From: JACMNW01 sp031406155
Lineage (GTDB): Bacteria > Pseudomonadota > Alphaproteobacteria > Rhodobacterales > Rhodobacteraceae
DNA length: 64,000 bases
NCBI GenBank assembly: GCA_031406155.1
Contig: JANOGW010000080.1
Location: 55,999 to 119,998, forward strand
Direction: 5' to 3'
Positions 8,376-16,886 of this stretch are shown one piece after another. The notes under the pieces were generated by a model. It worked only from the letters and a program-made list of their open reading frames with translations. It did no database searches and was not told where the DNA came from. A program made the position numbers and the translations under genes. How positions within the stretch are numbered: the stretch's first letter is position 1; every line of letters begins with the position of its first letter.

Positions 8376-8633
8376 CTACTCCCCTACCCCCTTCACCAGC
8401 CGCTTCACCCAGCGTGCCAGAAAATACACCGGCCAGCGCAGCACGCTTGCGCCGCCTGCCAGCACGACCATGCCCCAGATCGGGCCGTTCTCGTAGGTGA
8501 CCCAACCCAGGATCGGGATGCCGATGGCGATCAGGATGTAGGCGGCGCGCCAGTGATGGTCGCGGGTTGGCAGAAATCCGATGACATTGGCCACGATCAG
8601 CCAGACTAGTGCGGCGACAAAAGACAAGCTCAT
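8376..8633 (-). CDS. DUF2484 family membrane protein (second copy)
   Basis: An 85-residue protein with three hydrophobic segments (LSFVAALVWLIVANVIGFLP, AAYILIAIGIPILGWVTY, GMVVLAGGASVLRWPVYFL). DUF2484 proteins occur as a tandem pair inside the dcw cluster of Rhodobacteraceae, between murC and murB, and their function is unknown. The start ATG overlaps the stop of the preceding DUF2484 gene (ATGA), so the pair is co-translated. The ending ARWVKRLVKG resembles the FARRAMGQP region of the partner, which suggests tandem duplication. Confidence 0.8.
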   Translation of the reverse strand: MSLSFVAALVWLIVANVIGFLPTRDHHWRAAYILIAIGIPILGWVTYENGPIWGMVVLAGGASVLRWPVYFLARWVKRLVKGVGE

Positions 8634-8929
8634 TTGGCATCCTCCGTCGGGGGCTGCGTTGCGTCCGGCTGCAGTTCCGCGGGCAGGCTTACCGGCTGGC
8701 CCATGGCGCGGCGAGCGAAGTAGATCAGCGGGTTGCGGAACAGTGACAGCGCCGCGAGCAGCGTCAGTGCGAACACCCAAAAGCCATGCTGATGGGCGAT
8801 GAACCACAACAGGACGGGGGCCGCCAGCAACAGCGCCAGCCCTGGCACCATTTGGAGGCGCATCGGCAGCATTGCCGTCACGGTCGAGGCGATAACCCAA
8901 AAACAGCCCAAGACCAACGATGTGCTCAT
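8630..8929 (-). CDS. DUF2484 family membrane protein (first copy)
   Basis: A 99-residue protein starting at ATG 8929 (MSTSLVLGCFWVIASTVTAM). It has three hydrophobic segments: about residues 3-21, one covering LALLLAAPVLLWFIA, and HGFWVFALTLLAALSLF, followed by NPLIYFARRAMG. It belongs to the same family as the gene behind it and overlaps that gene by 4 nt. The polar tail SLPAELQPDATQPPTEDAK is probably cytoplasmic. Position inside the cell-wall cluster suggests an envelope role, but none is established. Confidence 0.82.
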   Translation of the reverse strand: MSTSLVLGCFWVIASTVTAMLPMRLQMVPGLALLLAAPVLLWFIAHQHGFWVFALTLLAALSLFRNPLIYFARRAMGQPVSLPAELQPDATQPPTEDAK

Positions 8930-8958
8930 ACCGAACCTATTCCATCCGCGCGGGAAGC

Positions 8959-8982
8959 AAAAATTTTCGTAGGAAAATTTTT
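8959..8982. repeat. AT-rich perfect hairpin between murC and DUF2484
   Basis: AAAAATTTTC pairs perfectly with GAAAATTTTT around a 4-nt loop. It lies 14 nt after the murC stop codon and before the next gene of the same operon. It may attenuate transcription or protect the transcript end. Similar AT-rich hairpins occur at 19856-19899. Confidence 0.6.
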
Positions 8983-8996
8983 CGGCGCCCCGGCCA

Positions 8997-10409
8997 TCAT
9001 GCAACGCCCTTCATCAACCGCTGCGGCAGAGCATTTGCCCAGCCAGAGATTGTCCCCGCGCCAAGGCACACCACCATGTCGCCGGGGCGCGCCTGTTCGC
9101 GCACAAGGCGTTCCAGATCATCCTCCCCCAACAGCGCGCGGGCATGCCGGTGACCATGGGCGATCAGGCCAGCCACCAGATCATCGCGAGCGGCCCCCGC
9201 AATCGGGTCTTCACCGGCGGAGTAGACATCCGCAATCGCCACCACATCCGCCTCGTTGAAACAGGTGCAGAAATCTTCGAACAGGCTTGACAGTCTGGTA
9301 TAGCGATGTGGCTGATGTATGGCGATGACCCGGCCCCTCGTGGCTTGCCGGGCTGCGCGCAGAACGGCTGCAATCTCGACCGGGTGATGGCCGTAATCGT
9401 CGATGATGGTAACACCATTGACCACACCAACCCGCGTGAAGCGCCGGTTGACGCCTGCAAAGCCCGCCAGCGCCTCGCGTATTTCGTCGCGTTTCATACC
9501 CAGATGGCGGGCCACAGCAATGGCCGACAGCGCGTTGCTGACATTGTGATCGCCCGGCATCGGCAGGGTCATGCCTTCGATCATCGCGCCCGCCCCCTCG
9601 CCCTGCAGGGCGACATCGAAATGCGCCACGCCGTCGGCATAGGTCAGGTTCACGGCCCGCACATCGGCTTGCGCATTGAAACCAAAGGTTATGATGCGCC
9701 GGTCGGTGATACGACCCACCAGCGCCTGCACCTCGGGGTGGTCGGTGCAACACACCGCCACGCCGTAGAAGGGGATGTTGCTGACGAAATCGTAGAAGCC
9801 TTTGCGCAGGTTGTCGAACGTACCCCAATGTTCCATATGTTCGGGGTCGATGTTGGTGACAATGGCAATGGTTGCGGGCAGGCGGTTGAAAGAACCGTCG
9901 CTTTCATCCGCCTCGACCACCATCCATTCGCCGGTGCCCGCCCGCGCATTGCTGCCATAGGCATGGATCACGCCGCCATTGATCACGGTCGGATCGAACC
10001 CGCCCTTGTCAAGCAAGGTGGCAACCATGGTCGTCGTCGTGGTCTTGCCGTGTGTGCCGGCAACCGCGATGTTTGATCGCAAGCGCATCAGTTCGGCCAG
10101 CATTTCGGCCCGGCGTACCACCGGCAAGCCACGCTTGCGCGCCTCTTCGAGTTCCGGATTGCCCGGCTTGATCGCGGAAGAGATGACTACCACCGCCGCG
10201 TCGCCGAGATTGTCCGTCCGCTGGCCTTCAAAAAAGACAGCCCCCAATTTTACCAAACGTTCGGTAATTTTCGACGCTTTCGCATCAGACCCCTGCACGC
10301 GGTAGCCAAGGTTCATCAGCACCTCGGCAATCCCCGACATGCCGATACCGCCAATGCCGACAAAATGGATCGGCCCAAGTTCCATCGGCAGTTTCGTTGC
10401 AGCGTTCAT
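8997..10409 (-). CDS. murC: UDP-N-acetylmuramate--L-alanine ligase MurC
   Basis: MurC adds the first amino acid of the peptidoglycan stem. The 470-residue product has the dinucleotide-like start HFVGIGGIGMSGIAEVL, the Mur ligase P-loop VAGTHGKTTTTTM (about residue 117), the conserved VVEADESDGSF and NIDPEHMEHWG, and the C-terminal domain with DDYGHHPVEIAAVL and AIHQPHRYTR. The ATG overlaps the murG stop by 4 nt. Length and order are normal. Confidence 0.97.
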   Translation of the reverse strand: MNAATKLPMELGPIHFVGIGGIGMSGIAEVLMNLGYRVQGSDAKASKITERLVKLGAVFFEGQRTDNLGDAAVVVISSAIKPGNPELEEARKRGLPVVRRAEMLAELMRLRSNIAVAGTHGKTTTTTMVATLLDKGGFDPTVINGGVIHAYGSNARAGTGEWMVVEADESDGSFNRLPATIAIVTNIDPEHMEHWGTFDNLRKGFYDFVSNIPFYGVAVCCTDHPEVQALVGRITDRRIITFGFNAQADVRAVNLTYADGVAHFDVALQGEGAGAMIEGMTLPMPGDHNVSNALSAIAVARHLGMKRDEIREALAGFAGVNRRFTRVGVVNGVTIIDDYGHHPVEIAAVLRAARQATRGRVIAIHQPHRYTRLSSLFEDFCTCFNEADVVAIADVYSAGEDPIAGAARDDLVAGLIAHGHRHARALLGEDDLERLVREQARPGDMVVCLGAGTISGWANALPQRLMKGVA

Positions 10410-11503
10410 TTCAGCGTTGTCCCGGCCAATCGTTCCACCAATGTCACCAATCGTTCCGTCGCGTCTGGCCGTGCCTGCACCAAGGCGTTTTGTGCCATCC
10501 GCAAGGCCGCGTCGGGCTGTGTCAGCACAGACCGGATCTGAACGGCCAGCACGGCTGCATCAAGCGCCTTTTCGGGCACCAGAATTGCCGCCTCGCCAGC
10601 CACCAGTCCGCGCGCATTGGCGGTCTGATGATCGCCCGTGGCGGCGGCAAACGGGATGAAGATCGCGGGTCGCCCGATCACCGCGATATCCGCCACCGAA
10701 GAGGCGCCCGAGCGTGAAATAACCAGTTGCGCCTCGGACAGCCGTCGGGGAATGTCGGTAAAGAACGGCTCCACCTCGGCGGCCACGCCCGCGGATCGGT
10801 ACGCCGCTGTCACCCGTTCCACGTCTTCTGCCCGCGCCTGATGCGCCACGCGCATCCAGTGGCGCAGATCATCGGGCAACAGGGCTATCGCGCCCGGCAC
10901 CACATCCGACAGCACCCGCGCGCCCTGCGACCCGCCGATCACCAGCACCGACATCGGATAGTCGCCGGGCGGAATATAGGGCGATGCCGCCCGGTCGAAC
11001 ACCGCACCTCGGACGGGGTTTCCGACATCCTCGCCCACCACCCCCGGCGGCAAGGATGTGGGCCAGGTACCGCAGGCCACCGCATCCACCCGGCGCGCGA
11101 ACACCCGGTTCACCCGGCCCAGAACGCCGTTTTGTTCATGGATCATCCGCGGCCTGCGCAACACCCATGCCGCCACCAGCGCCGGGATCGACGGATAGCC
11201 GCCAAAGCCCACCACCACGGCAGGTCTGTCACGCAGCATGCCCCACAAGGCCGACAGAACACCGCCCAAAATCTGAAACGGTACTGCCAGTTTCGCCAGC
11301 AGCCCGCCCCTTGCAAAGGTGGCCGACTCCACCTGTTCCACCTTTACCACATGCGGAAAGCCGCCCGCATAGCGCGCGCCGCGCGCGTCTGTTGACAGCT
11401 TGACCCGCCAACCCTTGCGCACCATTGCCTCTGCCAGCGCCTGCGCGGGGAACATATGCCCCCCGGTGCCGCCTGCCGAAATCAAAAGCAAGGGGCCCGC
11501 CAT
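10406..11503 (-). CDS. murG: Lipid II synthase MurG
   Basis: MurG is the membrane-associated GT28 glycosyltransferase that adds GlcNAc to lipid I. The 365-residue product shows the G-loop LISAGGTGGHMFPAQALAE, the second loop VVGFGGYPSIPAL, EQNGVLGRVNRVFARRVD, VIGGSQGARVLSDVVP and the UDP-GlcNAc-binding region ISRSGASSVADIAVIGRPAIFIPF. ATG 11503 shares its A with the ftsW stop (TGATG). An upstream GTG (11506) is less likely. Start-stop overlaps on both sides indicate one operon with ftsW and murC. Confidence 0.96.
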   Translation of the reverse strand: MAGPLLLISAGGTGGHMFPAQALAEAMVRKGWRVKLSTDARGARYAGGFPHVVKVEQVESATFARGGLLAKLAVPFQILGGVLSALWGMLRDRPAVVVGFGGYPSIPALVAAWVLRRPRMIHEQNGVLGRVNRVFARRVDAVACGTWPTSLPPGVVGEDVGNPVRGAVFDRAASPYIPPGDYPMSVLVIGGSQGARVLSDVVPGAIALLPDDLRHWMRVAHQARAEDVERVTAAYRSAGVAAEVEPFFTDIPRRLSEAQLVISRSGASSVADIAVIGRPAIFIPFAAATGDHQTANARGLVAGEAAILVPEKALDAAVLAVQIRSVLTQPDAALRMAQNALVQARPDATERLVTLVERLAGTTLK

Positions 11504-12669
11504 CACCGCCCCCGCTTGCCCAAAAGATCGCCGATCTGCCCCTGAGCGCGCACGCGCGTGAAGGCCAGCAGCATCCCCATCGTGATGCCCGCAGCAATGA
11601 CCGACGAACCGCCATAAGATACGAACGGCAAGGTCATACCCTTGGCGGGCAGCAGACGCACCGCCACCCCCATGTTGATCATCGCCTGCACGCCAAAAAT
11701 GCAGGCAAGCCCGGTGCCCGCCAGTCGTGCGAACGGATCGCGTTCCTTCATCAGCCGGAACAGCGACCGCACTACCACCGCACAGTACAAAGCGATAATC
11801 AGCAGTACCAGAACCAGTCCGTATTCCTCAGCCGCGACCGCGATGATGAAATCGGTATGCGCGTCGGGCAACGACCATTTGACCTGCCCCTCGCCCACAC
11901 CCACACCGAAAAACCCACCCTCCTGAATGGCGTTGGTGGCATAGCCAAGCTGCGTGCGCGGGTCCAGATCGGGGGTCAGGAACCCGTCGATGCGGCGGGC
12001 AAAATGTTCAGAACTGCCGTAGATCAGAAACGATCCTCCGACCACCAGACCCACCACGATGACGATCAGAACCATCGGCGCACCGGCTACGAAATACACG
12101 ACGCCCCAGCCAAACAGCACCAGTGCCGCCTGCCCAAAATCCGGCTGCACCGCGAGAAACGCCGAAATCACGCAGGCCATGACGCAGGAAATGGTTTTGC
12201 CCGGCGGCCCCGCCACATCCTGCGCCGCCGCCATCATCCATGCGGCCACGACCACGAAGGCAGGCTTCAGAAATTCCGACGGCTGAAGGCTGGCAAAGCC
12301 CAGGCTGAACCAGCGCACGGCGCCTTTGCCATAATCCGTGCCAAAGACCGGCAGCAACGCCAGAGCGATGAATGAACCGGCAAACAGCACAACCGCCAGA
12401 CGCCGCACCTGATCAGGCGACATCATCGAAACAGCGAACATCACCACCAAAGCGCCGCCGCCGAAAAACATCTGGCGATGCACGTAGTGGAACGGATCCA
12501 GCCCGTTGCGTTCGGCCAGCGGCACGGATGCGGCAAGCCCCAGCAAGATGCCGATGCCAAACAGCACGAACACCGATGTCAACACCCATTTGTCGATTGT
12601 CCGCCACCAGCGAGGAAGCACTGGCTCGCTGACCCGTGCGGGCATGGAGCCATAAACCATTTCTGTCAT
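11503..12669 (-). CDS. ftsW: Lipid II polymerase FtsW (SEDS family)
   Basis: FtsW is a polytopic SEDS glycosyltransferase that polymerises lipid II at the division site. The 388-residue product has about ten hydrophobic segments. Family motifs include LQPSEFLKPAFVVVAAW and YATNAIQEGGFFGVGVGEGQVKWSLPDAHTDF (split by loops), VAAEEYGLVLVLLIIALY, and the C-terminal LPAKGMTLPFVSYGGSS. It is the first gene of the minus-strand cell-wall operon in the window. The genes normally upstream in this cluster (murD, mraY) are not adjacent, since a divergent ArsR gene starts 216 nt away. Confidence 0.96.
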   Translation of the reverse strand: MTEMVYGSMPARVSEPVLPRWWRTIDKWVLTSVFVLFGIGILLGLAASVPLAERNGLDPFHYVHRQMFFGGGALVVMFAVSMMSPDQVRRLAVVLFAGSFIALALLPVFGTDYGKGAVRWFSLGFASLQPSEFLKPAFVVVAAWMMAAAQDVAGPPGKTISCVMACVISAFLAVQPDFGQAALVLFGWGVVYFVAGAPMVLIVIVVGLVVGGSFLIYGSSEHFARRIDGFLTPDLDPRTQLGYATNAIQEGGFFGVGVGEGQVKWSLPDAHTDFIIAVAAEEYGLVLVLLIIALYCAVVVRSLFRLMKERDPFARLAGTGLACIFGVQAMINMGVAVRLLPAKGMTLPFVSYGGSSVIAAGITMGMLLAFTRVRAQGQIGDLLGKRGR

Positions 12670-12843
12670 GGGGAACCGCCTGATTTCACTTGCACTGCCT
12701 CGATGCCCGATGTTGTCCCGGGTCTGCGACGAAGTTTATCGAAGATCGCATCAAATGGCTAGGAAAAAGCAGGGATGGCGTGGGGTAAGACCGGGGTTTG
12801 CACCGCCGGACCATTGCCTGCGAAAATGCGCTTATGTCGAATC

Positions 12844-12869
12844 ATTATATAACTTATTAATTATATAAC
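12844..12869. promoter_or_regulatory. Direct-repeat operator before the arsR-type gene
   Basis: ATTATATAAC occurs twice (12844-12853 and 12860-12869) with a 16-nt period. Each copy contains the self-complementary TTATATAA. The block is strikingly AT-rich compared with its surroundings and sits 17 nt before the regulator's start codon. It could serve both as -10 region and as autoregulatory operator. Confidence 0.6.
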
Positions 12870-12885
12870 AGATCCGCGAGAACCC

Positions 12886-13230
12886 ATGCAAACCACTCCC
12901 TCCCTGGACGCCGCCTTTGCGGCCCTTGCCGACCCGACCCGCCGCGCCATCCTTGCACGGCTGATGGAGGGCGAGGCGACGGTGCAAGACCTCGCCCGCC
13001 CGTTCGACATCAGTCAACCGGCAATATCGCGGCATCTGAAAGTGCTGGCCGATGCCGGGCTGATCGAAACCCGCGTTGAAGGCAGCGCCCGGCCGCGAAA
13101 ACTGAACCCCGAGGCGGTGCAGGCCCTGTGGGATTGGCTGGGCCAATACCACGCCTTGTGGGAAGCCCGCTACAACCGGCTTGATGATGTTCTGGCCACG
13201 CTCCAAACCGAAGAGGAGACACCGAAATGA
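12886..13230 (+). CDS. ArsR-family transcriptional regulator
   Basis: A 114-residue winged-helix repressor. The HTH region covers LADPTRRAILARLMEGEATVQDLARPFDISQPAISRHLKVLADAGLI, split here as LADPTRRAILARL, the recognition helix SQPAISRHLKVL and the wing around VEGSARPRKL. No cysteine metal-binding motif is seen, so this is the SRPBCC-linked type rather than a metal sensor. It overlaps the following SRPBCC gene by 4 nt. Such pairs are common and are usually autoregulated. The AT-rich direct repeat just upstream is the likely operator. Confidence 0.88.
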   Translation: MQTTPSLDAAFAALADPTRRAILARLMEGEATVQDLARPFDISQPAISRHLKVLADAGLIETRVEGSARPRKLNPEAVQALWDWLGQYHALWEARYNRLDDVLATLQTEEETPK

Positions 13231-13703
13231 CCGCCCAGACCCTGGTGACCGACGGCGAAACCGACGTTGTGGTGACCCGCCAGTTCGCCGCCCCGCCGCA
13301 GGCCGTCTACCGCGCCCATACCGACCCTGCACTGATCCAGTGGTGTATGCTTGGCCCCGATGGCTGGTCGATGCCGGTTTGCATAAGTGATGCCAGACCC
13401 GGCGGCGACATCAGGTTTGAATGGTCGGACGGGCAGGGCAACGGATTTCATCTGACCGGCAACTATCTAGATCTGACCCTGCACAGCCGCATCCGCCACG
13501 TCGAACGCATGCACTTGCCAGACCCGACGCCGGACAACCATGTCGACACCCGGTTCGATACTGCACCGGGCGGCACCCTGCTCACCATGCGCATGTCCCT
13601 GCCCGACACCGCCACCCGCACCGCGATGCTGGCCACCGGCATGGAACAAGGGATGGAGGCAAGCTACGCGCGGCTGGAGGCGCTGGTTGGCAAAAAAGCC
13701 TGA
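13227..13703 (+). CDS. SRPBCC (AHSA1-like) domain protein
   Basis: The 158-residue product is a START/AHSA1-type helix-grip protein. VVTRQFAAPPQAVYRAHTDPALIQWCMLGPDGW is the usual N-terminal signature (read as VVTRQFAAPPQAVYRAHTDP then LIQWCMLGP), and RFDTAPGGTLLTMRMSLPD and the last helix MEQGMEASYARLEALV follow the family pattern. It is translationally coupled to the ArsR regulator. The ligand is unknown. Confidence 0.87.
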   Translation: MTAQTLVTDGETDVVVTRQFAAPPQAVYRAHTDPALIQWCMLGPDGWSMPVCISDARPGGDIRFEWSDGQGNGFHLTGNYLDLTLHSRIRHVERMHLPDPTPDNHVDTRFDTAPGGTLLTMRMSLPDTATRTAMLATGMEQGMEASYARLEALVGKKA

Positions 13704-13798
13704 TGGCAACCGGGCAGCGCCAAGATCGTCCTTCCCGCGACTTACACAGTGAAATCCCCCACCAACCGCAAGATACCCACCATAGAAAGGAAACCGAC

Positions 13799-13963
13799 TT
13801 GGACGACCCGTCCCCCAATCTGACCAAGTTCCGGATCGTGCAGGGCGGCGAAACAGGCATCAACATCCTGCGGGCTTTCAGCCATCCTCCAGCGCGTGTC
13901 TGGTGGGGGGGGACAGCGTGGGCCCGGCACGCGCCGTTTGGGGCGGCAGGTGCCAACCTGTAA
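13799..13963 (+). pseudogene. Truncated SRPBCC-domain gene remnant
   Basis: A TTG at 13799 follows a good ribosome binding site (GAAAGGA). The frame encodes 54 residues, including TGINILRAFSHPPARVW, which resembles the first strand and helix of AHSA1-type proteins (compare VTRQFAAPPQAVYRA in the gene just upstream). The similarity stops after RVW. Then a run of eight G and unrelated sequence lead to a stop. It is probably what remains of a second SRPBCC gene in the operon. A short functional peptide is less likely. Confidence 0.4.
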
Positions 13964-13998
13964 GAAGATTTTTATCTAGAAATTTTCCGCCTATCCCC

Positions 13999-16311
13999 TC
14001 AGTCGCGCCCGAATTTGCCCCGCAGGGCCTCGAACGCATTGCCTGAAACCTGCGCCGCAGGTGCTGCGACCGATTGTCCCGGCTTGCCACGCTGCAGCGG
14101 CGATGCCCGTTCGGACACCCGAGCGCGGGCGTCGGATGTATCAGACTTCATCGACAATCCGATACGCTTGCGCCACACATCCACCTCGACCACCCGCACC
14201 GTCACCACGTCGCCCGCCTTCACCGCTTCGTGCGGATCGCGCACGAACTTGTCGGCCAACTGGCTGACATGCACCAATCCGTCCTGATGCACGCCGATAT
14301 CCACAAACGCGCCAAACGCGGCCACATTGGTCACGGTGCCTTCCAGCATCATGCCGGGTTTCAGATCGCGAATGTCCTCGACACCCGCTGCAAACGTGGC
14401 CGTCTTGAAACTGGGGCGCGGGTCACGCCCCGGCTTTTCCAACTCCAACAGAATATCCTTTACCGTCGGCAGGCCGAACCGCGCGTCGGTGAAATCGCCG
14501 GGCTCTAGGCTGCGCAGCAAGCCCGGGTCCGCCATCACGGACCGCAAATCCCGCCCACACGCCGCAACGATCTTGCGCGCCAGATCATAAGCTTCGGGGT
14601 GCACCGAACTGGTATCCAACGGCTCTGTCCCGCCCGCAATCCGCAAGAAGCCTGCCGCCTGTTCAAACGCCTTCGGCCCGAGACGTGCCACCTTCAGAAG
14701 GGCGCGACGCGAGACAAACGGCCCGTTCGCCTCACGATGACTGACGATCGCCTCGGCCAACCCCGGCCCCAAACCGGACACGCGGGCCAGTAGCGGCGCT
14801 GATGCCGTGTTCAGATCCACGCCCACCGCGTTCACCGCATCCTCAATCACCGCCTCCAATGATCGCCCCAACCGATGTTGATCGACATCATGCTGATACT
14901 GCCCGACGCCAATCGCCTTCGGTTCAATTTTCACCAGTTCCGCCAGCGGGTCCTGCAACCGCCGTGCAATGGACACCGCGCCCCGGATCGACACATCAAG
15001 ATCTGGAAACTCCCGCGCCGCCAGTTCCGACGCCGAATAAACCGACGCCCCGGCCTCGGACACGATGACTTTCACCGGCTTTGGCCCATCCCCCGGCAAG
15101 GCGACCACTACATCGCCCACCAGCTTTTCGGTCTCGCGCGAGGCGGTACCATTGCCAATGGCAATGAGACCGACCCCATATGCCCGGATCAACCGTGCCA
15201 GTTCTACGCTCGCACCGCGCAGGTCGTTCTTCGGCTGGAACGGATAGATCGTTGCATGATCCAACACCTTGCCGGTGCCGTCGATCACCGCGATCTTGCA
15301 GCCGGTACGAATGCCCGGATCGACCCCCATGGTCACACGCCCCCCCGCCGGGGCCGCAAGAAGCAAATCCTTCAGATTGCGCGCAAAGACCGCAATCGCC
15401 TCGGCCTCCGCCCGGTCCCGCAGATCACCCATCAGATAAACGGTCAGCGAAGTTTTCAACTTCACCCGCCACGCCCAGCTTGCCGCATCACGCAACCAGA
15501 CATCGCCCGGCAACGCGCTGCCAGCCTTCATCTGTCCCGCACACATCCGTTCGGCAACCGATGTGCCCCGCGCCGCATCGGCCTCCACCGCCAGATCAAG
15601 CGACAAGAACCCCTCGTTCCGCCCGCGCAGCATGGCCAGCACGCGGTGCCCCGCCGCCTTGCCGTAAGCCTCTGAATGCGCAAAGTAATCCGAAAACTTC
15701 GCCGCCTCTGCCTCTTTTCCCGCCACCACGCTCGATACCAAACGCGCCTCGGTCTTCATATGCGCCCTGAGCCGCGCCAGCAGCCCCGCATCCTCGGCCA
15801 ACCCTTCGGCAATGATGTCGCGCGCGCCTTCCAGTGCCGCCTTCGGGTCAGGCACCGCCTCGGTTAAGAACGCCGCAGCCACCACAACCGGATCGCGCGA
15901 CCGGTCCGCCAACAGCATATCCGCCAACGGCCCCAAGCCATTTTCCCCCGCAATCATCGCCTTGGTCCGGCGCTTGGGTTTGAACGGCAGATACAGGTCT
16001 TCCAATTCGGCTTTCGTCACAGCCTTGGCGATTCCCGCCTCCAGCGCATCGGTCAGCACGCCCTGCCCACGGATGATGTCCAAAACCGCCATCCGCCGTG
16101 TCTCCAGCTCGCGCAAATATTCCAACCGCTCCGCAAGCCTGCGCAGTTGCGTATCATCCAGCCCACCGGTCGCTTCCTTGCGGTAGCGCGCAATGAACGG
16201 CACGGTTGACCCTTCATCCAGCAAGCCTACCGCAGCATTCACCTGATCCGCCCGTGCGGCAATATCGGCGGCAATCAATTGGGCAATGCGGCGGGTCTGT
16301 TCAGGGGTCAT
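13999..16311 (-). CDS. tex: Tex-family RNA-binding transcription accessory protein
   Basis: Tex is a cytoplasmic nucleic-acid-binding protein of the Spt6-like family. From ATG 16311 it has 770 residues. Parts in order: the helical N-terminal domain (VPFIARYRKEATGGLDDTQL, LEDLYLPFKPKRRTKA), a YqgF/RNase H-like domain (TMGVDPGIRTGCKIAVIDGTG), HhH repeats (VGVDLNTASAPLLARVSGLG) and a C-terminal S1 domain (GMMLEGTVTNVAAFGAFVDIG, DGLVHVSQLADKFV). A TTG at 16326 could extend it by five residues, but the ATG is preferred. Its expression partners are not evident from the context. Confidence 0.95.
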   Translation of the reverse strand: MTPEQTRRIAQLIAADIAARADQVNAAVGLLDEGSTVPFIARYRKEATGGLDDTQLRRLAERLEYLRELETRRMAVLDIIRGQGVLTDALEAGIAKAVTKAELEDLYLPFKPKRRTKAMIAGENGLGPLADMLLADRSRDPVVVAAAFLTEAVPDPKAALEGARDIIAEGLAEDAGLLARLRAHMKTEARLVSSVVAGKEAEAAKFSDYFAHSEAYGKAAGHRVLAMLRGRNEGFLSLDLAVEADAARGTSVAERMCAGQMKAGSALPGDVWLRDAASWAWRVKLKTSLTVYLMGDLRDRAEAEAIAVFARNLKDLLLAAPAGGRVTMGVDPGIRTGCKIAVIDGTGKVLDHATIYPFQPKNDLRGASVELARLIRAYGVGLIAIGNGTASRETEKLVGDVVVALPGDGPKPVKVIVSEAGASVYSASELAAREFPDLDVSIRGAVSIARRLQDPLAELVKIEPKAIGVGQYQHDVDQHRLGRSLEAVIEDAVNAVGVDLNTASAPLLARVSGLGPGLAEAIVSHREANGPFVSRRALLKVARLGPKAFEQAAGFLRIAGGTEPLDTSSVHPEAYDLARKIVAACGRDLRSVMADPGLLRSLEPGDFTDARFGLPTVKDILLELEKPGRDPRPSFKTATFAAGVEDIRDLKPGMMLEGTVTNVAAFGAFVDIGVHQDGLVHVSQLADKFVRDPHEAVKAGDVVTVRVVEVDVWRKRIGLSMKSDTSDARARVSERASPLQRGKPGQSVAAPAAQVSGNAFEALRGKFGRD

Positions 16312-16391
16312 CGGATCTGGCCTCAAATTACAGGGATGGCCACCCTAGCCAAGCCGCGCGCCAACGCCAAGACCTGCGCACCCACAAATCA

Positions 16392-16407
16392 ATTGCTCCA
16401 CAGCAAT
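16392..16407 (-). terminator. Weak hairpin downstream of tRNA-His
   Basis: On the minus strand ATTGCT-gtgg-AGCAAT follows the tRNA 3' end by about 13 nt and is followed by TTGATTTG. The stem is short and the T-tract poor, so the terminator call is tentative. Confidence 0.3.
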
Positions 16408-16420
16408 GTCAGGAAAAGGA

Positions 16421-16497
16421 TGGTACCACGTCCCCGGCTCGAACGGGGGACCCCTAGATCCACAATCTAGTGCTCTAACCAACTGAGCTAACGCGGC
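16421..16497 (-). tRNA. tRNA-His (anticodon GTG)
   Basis: A 77-nt cloverleaf including an encoded CCA end. The acceptor GCCGCGU pairs with ACGUGGU (first pair G-U). The D arm has AGCUCAGUUGGUUAGAGC, the anticodon stem CUAGA/UCUAG encloses UUGUGGA (anticodon GUG), and the T arm is CCCCG-TTCGAGC-CGGGG. The discriminator base is A and no -1 G is encoded. This is the unusual form of tRNA-His known from many alphaproteobacteria. Confidence 0.95.
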
Positions 16498-16615
16498 GCC
16501 AGCCTGCGATTTAGACCTGCATCATTCAGATTGCAAGAGCATCATGCCACGAATCTGCCCCCGACTCCAGCAGGCTTGAAAGCGCATCCATTCGGCGTTA
16601 GGCCAAGGCAAAGCG

Positions 16616-16846
16616 ATGAAAGGGCCAGCCATGGGCATCGACAAACAAAGCGACCTTGCCGCCAACATCCAGATTGGCCCGACCAACCTTGGCATGGTGC
16701 GCATCTATATTGAAGCCGAGGGAGGCATCGAACTGCCACTCGATTTCGACCCGGAAGAGGCCGACGAGATTGCCGAAGAACTGCGCGCCGCTGCGGTCGC
16801 GGCACGCGCCATGGCAGCGGGCCAACCCAAGCCGAAAAAACGCTAA
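16616..16846 (+). CDS. Small conserved protein (DUF6324-like)
   Basis: A 76-residue acidic protein without signal or membrane segment. It contains IQIGPTNLGMVRIYIEAEGG followed by ELPLDFDPEEADEIAEELRAAA and a basic tail KPKKR. The strand pattern followed by an acidic helix resembles small proteins annotated as DUF6324 in Rhodobacteraceae. I make that link from memory, not from a search. An internal ATG at 16631 is an alternative start. The function is unknown. Confidence 0.7.
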   Translation: MKGPAMGIDKQSDLAANIQIGPTNLGMVRIYIEAEGGIELPLDFDPEEADEIAEELRAAAVAARAMAAGQPKPKKR

Positions 16847-16886
16847 GACACGATCCCGAATAACAGGCGCAGGTTTTCGGGGCGGA

